Below, piece by piece: positions 56,562-64,000 of a stretch of 64,000 nt of DNA. A program made the position numbers and the translations under genes. Location: positions 1-64,000 of the forward strand of contig NW_027437451.1 in the NCBI RefSeq assembly GCF_964204645.1, read 5' to 3'. Position 1 is the first letter of the stretch; every line of letters begins with the position of its first letter. Source of the stretch: Tubulanus polymorphus (lineage: Eukaryota > Nemertea > Palaeonemertea > Tubulaniformes > Tubulanidae). The notes beneath the pieces are model-generated. The model searched no databases. It saw nothing but the letters and a program-made list of their open reading frames with translations, and was not told the origin of the DNA.

Positions 56562-59500
56562 TTTGCAAGAAAAATCTCTATCTTTCAGTCCATCTACTCG
56601 AAATCAGTTCAGTTTACCTTAACCTATCATTTCAGATCGAGTCCATCATCTTCAGGAGCATAAATAGCCAGAAAATTCTTAATCTTTCCACCTATCTATT
56701 TGAAATCAGTTCAATACGCCTTAACCCATCTTTTCAGATTGAGTCCATCATCTTCAGAACAAAGGGCAGCCAGAAAATTCTGATTCTTTCAACCTATCTA
56801 TTGAAAATCAGTTCAGTACACCCTAACCCATCAATTAAGATAGAATTCATCATCTTTAGGACCCTATTTTGCAAGAAAAATTTGTATCTTTCAGTCCATC
56901 TACTCGAAATCAGTTCAGTTTACCTTAACCTATCATTTCAGATCGAGTCCATCATCTTCAGGCGCATAAATAGCCAGAAAATTCTGATTCTTTCCACCTA
57001 TCTATTTGAAATCAGTTCAGTTCACCCTAACCCATCAATTAAGATAGAATTCGTCATCTTTAGGACCCTATTTTCCAAGAAAAATCTGTATCTTTCAGTC
57101 CATCTACTCGAAATCAGTTCAGTTTACCTTACCCTATCATTTCAGATCGAGTCCATCATCTTCAGGAGCATAAATAGCCAGAAAATTCTGATTCTTTCAA
57201 CCTATCTATTTGAAATCAGTTCAATTCGCCTAAACACATCATTTCAGATTGAATCAATCAACTTCAGTAGTATAATTAGTCAGAAAATTCTGAATCTTAC
57301 AACCAATCTATTGAAAATCAGTTCAGTACACCCTAACCCATCAATTTAGATAGAATTCATCATTTTTAGAACCTAATTAAGCAAGAAAAATCTGTTTCTT
57401 TCATCCTATCTACTCGAAATCAGTTCAGTTTACCTTAAGCTATCATTTCAGATCGAGTCCATCATCTTCAGGAGCATAAATAGCCAGAAAATTCTTAATC
57501 TTTCCACCTATCTATTTGAAATCAGTTCAATACGCCTTAACCCATCTTTTCAGATTGAATCAATCAACTTCAGAAGTATAAGTAGTCAGAAAATTCTGAT
57601 TCTTTCAACCTATCTATTTGAAATCAGTTCAATTCGCCTAAACGCATCATTTCAGATTGAATCAATCAACTTCAGTAGTATAATTAGTCAGAAAATTCTG
57701 AATCTTTCAACCAATCTATTAAAAATCAGTTCAGTACACCCTAACCCAACAATTAAGATAGAATTCATCATCTTTAGGACCCTATTTTGCAAGAAAAATC
57801 TCTATCTTTCAGTCCATCTACTCGAAATCAGTTCAGTTTACCTTAACATATCATTTCAGATCGAGTCCATCATCTTCAGGAGCATAAATAGCCAGAAAAT
57901 TCTTAATCTTTCCACCTATCTATTTGAAATCAGTTCAATACGCCTTAACCCATCTTTTCAGATTGAGTCCATCATCTTCAGAACAAAGGGCAGCCAGAAA
58001 ATTCTGATTCTTTCAACCTATCTATTGAAAATCAGTTCAGTACACCCTAACCCATCAATTAAGATAGAATTCATCATCTTTAGGACCCTATTTTGCAAGA
58101 AAAATCTGTATCTTTCAGTCCATCTACTCGAAATCAGTTCAGTTTACCTTAACCTATCATTTCAGATCGAGTCCATCATCTTCAGGAGCATAAATAGCCA
58201 AAAAATTCTTAATCGTTCCACCTATCTATTTGAAATCAGTTCAATACGCCTTAACCCATCTTTTCAGATTGAATCAATCAACTTCAGAAGTATAAGTAGT
58301 CAGAAAATTCTGAATCTTTCAACCAATCTATTGAAAATCAGTTCAGTACACCCTAACCCAACAATTAAGATAGAATTCATCATCTTTAGGACCCTATTTT
58401 GCAAGAAAAATCTGTATCTTTCAGTCCATCTACTCGAAATCAGTTCAGTTTACCTTAACCTATCATTTCAGATCGAGTCCATCATCTGCAGGAGCATAAA
58501 TAGCCAGAAAATTCTTAATCTTTCCACCTATCTATTTGAAATCAGTTCAATACGCCTTAACCCATCTTTTCAGATTGAATCCATCATCTTCAGAACCAAA
58601 AGCAGCCAGAAAATTCTGATTCTTTCCACCTATCTATTTGAAATCAGTTCAGTACACCCTAACCCATCAATTAAGATAGAATTCGTCATCTTTAGGACCC
58701 TATTTTGCAAGAAAAATCTGTATCTTTCAGTCCATCTACTCGAAATCAGTTCAGTTTACCTTAACCTATCATTTCAGATCGAGTCCATCATCTTCAGGAG
58801 CATAAATAGCCAGAAAATTCTTAATCTTTCCACCTATCTATTTGAAATCAGTTCAATACGCCTTATCCCATCTTTTCAGATTGAATCAATCAACTTCAGA
58901 AGTATAAGTAGTCAGAAAATTCTGAATCTTTCCACCTATCTATTTGAAATCAGTTCAATACGCCTTATCCCATCTTTTCAGATTGAATCAATCAACTTCA
59001 GAAGTATAAGTAGTCAGAAAATTCTGAATCTTTCCACCTATCTATTTGAAATCAGTTCAATACGCCTTAACACATCATTTCAGATCGAGTCCATCATCTT
59101 CAGGAGCATAAATAGCCAGAAAATTCTTAATCTTTCCACCTATCTACTCGAAATCAGTTCAGTTTACCTTAACCTATCATTTCAGATTGAGTCCATCATC
59201 TTCAGGAGAATAAGCACGCAGAAAATTCTGAATCTTTCCACCTATCTATTTGAAATCAGTTCAATACGCCTTAACACATCTTTTCAGATTGAGTCCATCA
59301 TCTTCAGAACCAAAGGCAGCCAGAAAATTCTGATTCTTTCCACCTATCTATTTGAAATCAGTTCAGTTCACCCTAACTCATCAATTAAGATAGAATTCGT
59401 CATCTTTAGGACCATATTTTGCAAGAAAAATCTGTATCTTTATGTCCATCTACTCGAAATCAGTTCAGTTTACCTTACCCTATCATTTCAGATCGAGTCC

Positions 59501-62500
59501 ATCATCTTCAGGAGCATAAATAGCCAGAAAATTCTTAATCTTTCCACCTATCTATTTGAAATCAGTTTAATACGCCTTAACCCATCTTTTCAGATTGAAT
59601 CAATCAACTTCAGAAGTATAAGTAGTCAGAAAATTCTGAATCTTTCAACCAATCTATTGAAAATCAGTTCAGTACACCCTAACCCAACAATTAAGATAGA
59701 ATTCATCATTTTTAGGACCTAATTAACCAAGAAAAATCTGTTTCTTTCATCCCATCTACTCGAAATGAGTTCAGTTTACCTTAACCTATCATTTCAGATC
59801 GAGACCATCATCTTCAGGAGCATAAATAGTCAGAAAATTCTTAATCTTTCCACCTATCCATTTGAAATCAGTTCAATACGCCTTAGCCCATCTTTTCAGA
59901 TTGAGTCCATCATCTTCAGAACCAAAGGCGGCCAGAAAATTCTGATTCTTTCAACCAATCTATTGAAAATCAGTTCAGTACACCCTAACCCATCATTTAA
60001 GATAGAATTCATCATCTTTAGGACCCTATTTTGCAAGAAAAATTTGTATCTTTCAGTCCATCTACTCGAAATCAGTTCAGTTTACCTTAACCTATCATTT
60101 CAGATCGAGTCCATCATCTTCAGGCGCATAAATAGCCAGAAAATTCTTAATCTTTCCACCTATCTATTTGAAATCAGTTCAATACGCCTTAACCCATCTT
60201 TTCAGATTGAGTCCATCATCTTCAGAACCAAAGGCAGCCAGAAAATTCTGATTCGTTCCACCTATCTATTTGAAATCAGTTCAATACGCCTTAACACATC
60301 TTTTCAGATTGAATCCATCATCTTCAGAACCAAAAGCAGCCAGAAAATTCTGATTCTTTCAACCAATCTATTGAAAATCAGTTCAGTACACCCTAACCCA
60401 TCAATTAAGATAGAATTCATCATCTTTAGGACCCTATTTTTCAAGAAAAATTTGTATCTTTCAGTCCATCTACTCGAAATCAGTTCAGTTTACCTTAACC
60501 TATCATTTCAGATCGAGTCCATCATCTTCAGGCGCATAAATAGCCAGAAAATTCTTAATCTTACCACCTATCTATTTGAAATCAGTTCAATACGCCTTAA
60601 CCCATCTTTTCAGATTGAGTCCATCATCTTCAGAACCAAAGGCAGCCAGAAAATTCTGATTCTTTCCACCTATCTATTTGAAATCAGTTCAGTTCACCCT
60701 AACCCATCAATTAAGATAGAATTCATCATCTTTAGGACCCTATTTTGCAAGAAAAATCTGTATCTTTTAGTCCATCTACTCGAAATCAGTTCAGTTTACC
60801 TTAACCTATCATTTCAGATCGAGTCCATCATCTTCAGGAGCATAAATAGCCAGAAAATTCTTAATCTTTCCACCTATCTATTTGAAATCAGTTCAATACG
60901 CCTTAACCCATCTTTTCAGATTGAGTCCATCATCTTCAGAACCAAAGGCAGCCAGAAAATTCTGATTCTGTCAACCTATCTATTTGAAATCAGTTCAGTA
61001 CACCCTAACCCATCAATTAAGATAGAATTCATCATCTTTAGGACCCTATTTTGCAAGAAAAATCTGTATCTTTCAGTCCATCTACTCGAAATCAGTTCAG
61101 TTTACCTTAACCTATCATTTCAGATCGAGTCCATCATCTTCAGGAGCATAAGTACCCAGAAAATTCAGAATCTTTCCACCTATCTATTTGAAATCAGTTC
61201 AATACGCCTTAACCCATCTTTTCAGATAGAATCCATCATCTTCAGAACCAAAAGCAGCCAGAAAATTCTGATTCTTTCCACCTATCTATTTGAAATCAGT
61301 TCAGTACACCCCAACCCATCGATTAAGATAGAATTCGTCATCTTTAGGACCCTATTTTGCAAGAAAAATCTGTATCTTTTAGTCCATCTACTCGAAATCA
61401 GTTCAGTTTACCTTAACCTATCATTTCAGATCGAGTCCATCATCTTCAGGAGCATAAATAGCCAGAAAATTCTTAATCTTTCCACCTATCTATTTGAAAT
61501 CAGTTCAATACGCCTTAACCCATCTTTTCAGATTGAGTCCATCATCTTCAGAACCAAAGGCAGCCAGAAAATTCTGATTCTTATCTATATGAAATCAGTT
61601 TAGTACACCCTAACCCATCATTTAAGATAGAATTCATCATCTTTAGGACCATATTTTGCAAGAAAAATCTGTATCTTTCAGTCCATCTACTCGAAATCAG
61701 TTCAGTTTACCTTACCCTATCATTTCAGATCGAGTCCATCATCTTCAGGAGCATAAATAGCCAGAAAATTCTTAATCTTTCCACCTATCTATTTGAAATC
61801 AGTTCAATACGCCTTAACACATCTTTTCAGATTGAATCCATCATCTTCAGAACCAAAAGCAGCCAGAAAATTCTGATTCTTTCAACCTATCTATTTGAAA
61901 TCAGTTCAATTCGCCTAAACGCATCATTTCAGATTGAATCAATCAACTTCAGTAGTATAATTAGTCAGAAAATTCTGAATCTTTCAACCAATCTATTGAA
62001 AATCAGTTCAGTACACCCTAACCCATCAATTAAGATAGAATTCATCATTTTTAGAACCTAATTAATCAAGAAAAATCTGTTTCTTTCTTCCCATCTACTC
62101 GAAATCAGTTCAGTTTACCTTAACCTATCATTTCAGATCGAGTCCATCATCTTCAGGAGCATAAATAGCCAAAAAATTCTTAATCGTTCCACCTATCTAT
62201 TTGAAATCAGTTCAATACGCCTTAACCCATCTTTTCAGATTGAATCAATCAACTTCAGAAGTATAAGTAGTCAGAAAATTCTGAATCTTTCAACCAATCT
62301 ATTGAAAATCAGTTCAGTACACCCTAACCCAACAATTAAGATAGAATTCATCATCTTTAGGACCCTATTTTGCAAGAAAAATCTGTATCTTTCAGTCCAT
62401 CTACTCGAAATCAGTTCAGTTTACCTTAACCTATCATTTCAGATCGAGTCCATCATCTGCAGGAGCATAAATAGCCAGAAAATTCTTAATCTTTCCACCT

Positions 62501-62640
62501 ATCTATTTGAAATCAGTTCAATACGCCTTAACCCATCTTTTCAGATTGAATCCATCATCTTCAGAACCAAAGGCAGCAAGAAAATTCTGATTCTTTCAAC
62601 CTATCTATTGAAAATCAGTTCAGTACACCCTAACCCATCA

Positions 62641-64000
62641 ATTTAGATAGAATTCATCATTTTTAGAACCTAATTAAGCAAGAAAAATCTGTTTCTTTCA
62701 TCCTATCTACTCGAAATCAGTTCAGTTTACCTTAAGCTATCATTTCAGATCGAGTCCATCATCTTCAGGAGCATAAATAGCCAGAAAATTCTTAATCTTT
62801 CCACCTATCTATTTGAAATCAGTTCAATACGCCTTAACCCATCTTTTCAGATTGAATCAATCAACTTCAGAAGTATAAGTAGTCAGAAAATTCTGATTCT
62901 TTCAACCTATCTATTTGAAATCAGTTCAATTCGCCTAAACGCATCATTTCAGATTGAATCAATCAACTTCAGTAGTATAATTAGTCAGAAAATTCTGAAT
63001 CTTTCAACCAATCTATTGAAAATCAGTTCAGTACACCCTAACCCAACAATTAAGATAGAATTCATCATCTTTAGGACCCTATTTTGCAAGAAAAATCTCT
63101 ATCTTTCAGTCCATCTACTCGAAATCAGTTCAGTTTACCTTAACATATCATTTCAGATCGAGTCCATCATCTTCAGGAGCATAAATAGCCAGAAAATTCT
63201 TAATCTTTCCACCTATCTATTTGAAATCAGTTCAATACGCCTTAACCCATCTTTTCAGATTGAGTCCATCATCTTCAGAACAAAGGGCAGCCAGAAAATT
63301 CTGATTCTTTCAACCTATCTATTGAAAATCAGTTCAGTTCACCCTAACCCATCAATTAAGATAGAATTCATCATCTTTAGGACCCTATTTTGCAAGAAAA
63401 ATCTGTATCTTTCAGTCCATCTACTCGAAATCAGTTCAGTTTACCTTAACCTATCATTTCAGATCGAGTCCATCATCTTCAGGAGCATAAGTACCCAGAA
63501 AATTCAGAATCTTTCCACCTATCTATTTGAAATCAGTTCAATACGCCTTAACCCATCTTTTCAGATTGAGTCCATCATCTTCAGAACCAAAGGCAGCCAG
63601 AAAATTCTGATTCTTTCCACCTATCTATTTGAAATCAGTTCAGTTCACCCTAACCCATCAATTAAGATAGAATTCGTCATCTTTAGGACCCTATTTTGCA
63701 AGAAAAATCTCTATCTTTCAGTCCATCTACTCGAAATCAGTTCAGTTTACCTTAACCTATCATTTCAGATCGAGTCCATCATCTTCAGGAGCATAAATAG
63801 CCAGAAAATTCTTAATCTTTCCACCTATCTATTTGAAATCAGTTCAATACGCCTTAACCCACCTTTTCAGATTGAATCAATCAACTTCAGAAGTATAAGT
63901 AGTCAGAAAATTCTGAATCTTTCAACCAATCTATTGAAAATCAGTTCAGTACACCCTAACCCAACAATTAAGATAGAATTCATCATCTTTAGGACCCTAT
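62641..64000 (+). repeat. Satellite segmental duplication (partner 55202-56561)
   Basis: This is the right-hand partner of 55202-56561 and it runs off the window edge. The real duplicated length is therefore at least 1.36 kb and not known. Confidence 0.72.

Larger units (their letters stand above)
17972..64000 (+). repeat. 102-bp satellite array with 306-bp trimeric higher-order repeat
   Basis: About 46 kb (roughly 450 monomers) of head-to-tail repeat reaches the window edge without any other insertion. The basic unit is 102 bp. Three main types alternate. Type A has CACCCTAACCCATC, GAATTC and TATTTTGCAAG. Type B has TACCTTAACCTATC and GGAGCATAAATAGCC. Type C has CGCCTTAACCCATC and AACCAAAGGCAGCC. 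Variants include one with CCTAAACGCATC and TTAGTCAG, one with AGAAGTATAAGTAGTC, and a type A form with GACCTAATTAATC that brings in a stop. Each monomer starts near ATCAGTTCA and holds one telomere-like motif in C-strand orientation. Since 102 is a multiple of 3, the plus strand has long open frames of 34-residue repeats. No promoter or start context supports them as genes. Confidence 0.95.

Noticed and set aside
17972-64000. CRISPR-like array
   Set aside because: Monomers are contiguous and all similar, with no repeat-spacer alternation. The context is a eukaryotic chromosome end.

Overview
This is eukaryotic, probably invertebrate animal, chromosome-end DNA. Short tracts of CCCTAA (C-strand of a TTAGGG telomere) punctuate the left 18 kb, and the genes are those of a Penelope-like retroelement (PLE), a class found mainly in animals. 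The species cannot be named from the sequence. The C-rich strand reads left to right, so the chromosome tip should lie to the left and the interior to the right.

Region 1 (1-12166) holds three head-to-tail PLE units: unit 1 (5'-truncated by the window edge), then complete units 2 and 3, repeating with an exact 5093-bp period. Each 3' end runs into a short CCCTAA tract, and the next unit starts at the same base right after the tract. Region 2 (12167-12893) holds two tandem copies of a tRNA-derived SINE whose last part matches the PLE 3' end and which also ends in CCTAAC repeats. Region 3 (12894-17971) is a fourth, slightly diverged PLE unit. Region 4 (17972-64000) is one unbroken 46-kb satellite array. 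Its monomers are 102 bp, arranged mainly as 306-bp trimers, and each carries a telomere-like CCCTAACCC or CCTTAACCC motif.

The PLE is about 5.06 kb. It has an AT-rich 0.9-kb leader and a TATA box just ahead of ORF1. ORF1 is a basic N-terminal region, a proline-rich linker and a C-terminal SGNH/GDSL hydrolase. ORF2 is a reverse transcriptase with a C-terminal Cys-rich GIY-YIG endonuclease. ORF2 lies in the -1 frame and has no ATG near its 5' end. The last codons of ORF1 form the heptamer T TTA AAC directly before the stop, followed 7 nt later by a hairpin, so ORF2 is probably made by -1 ribosomal frameshifting as an ORF1-ORF2 fusion. A hammerhead-like ribozyme motif overlaps the start of ORF1.

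Read together, this looks like a telomere-associated, apparently intact PLE family with a dependent SINE, stacked in order of arrival on a telomere-motif satellite. The long open frames in the satellite follow from its 102-bp (34-codon) period and are not treated as genes.
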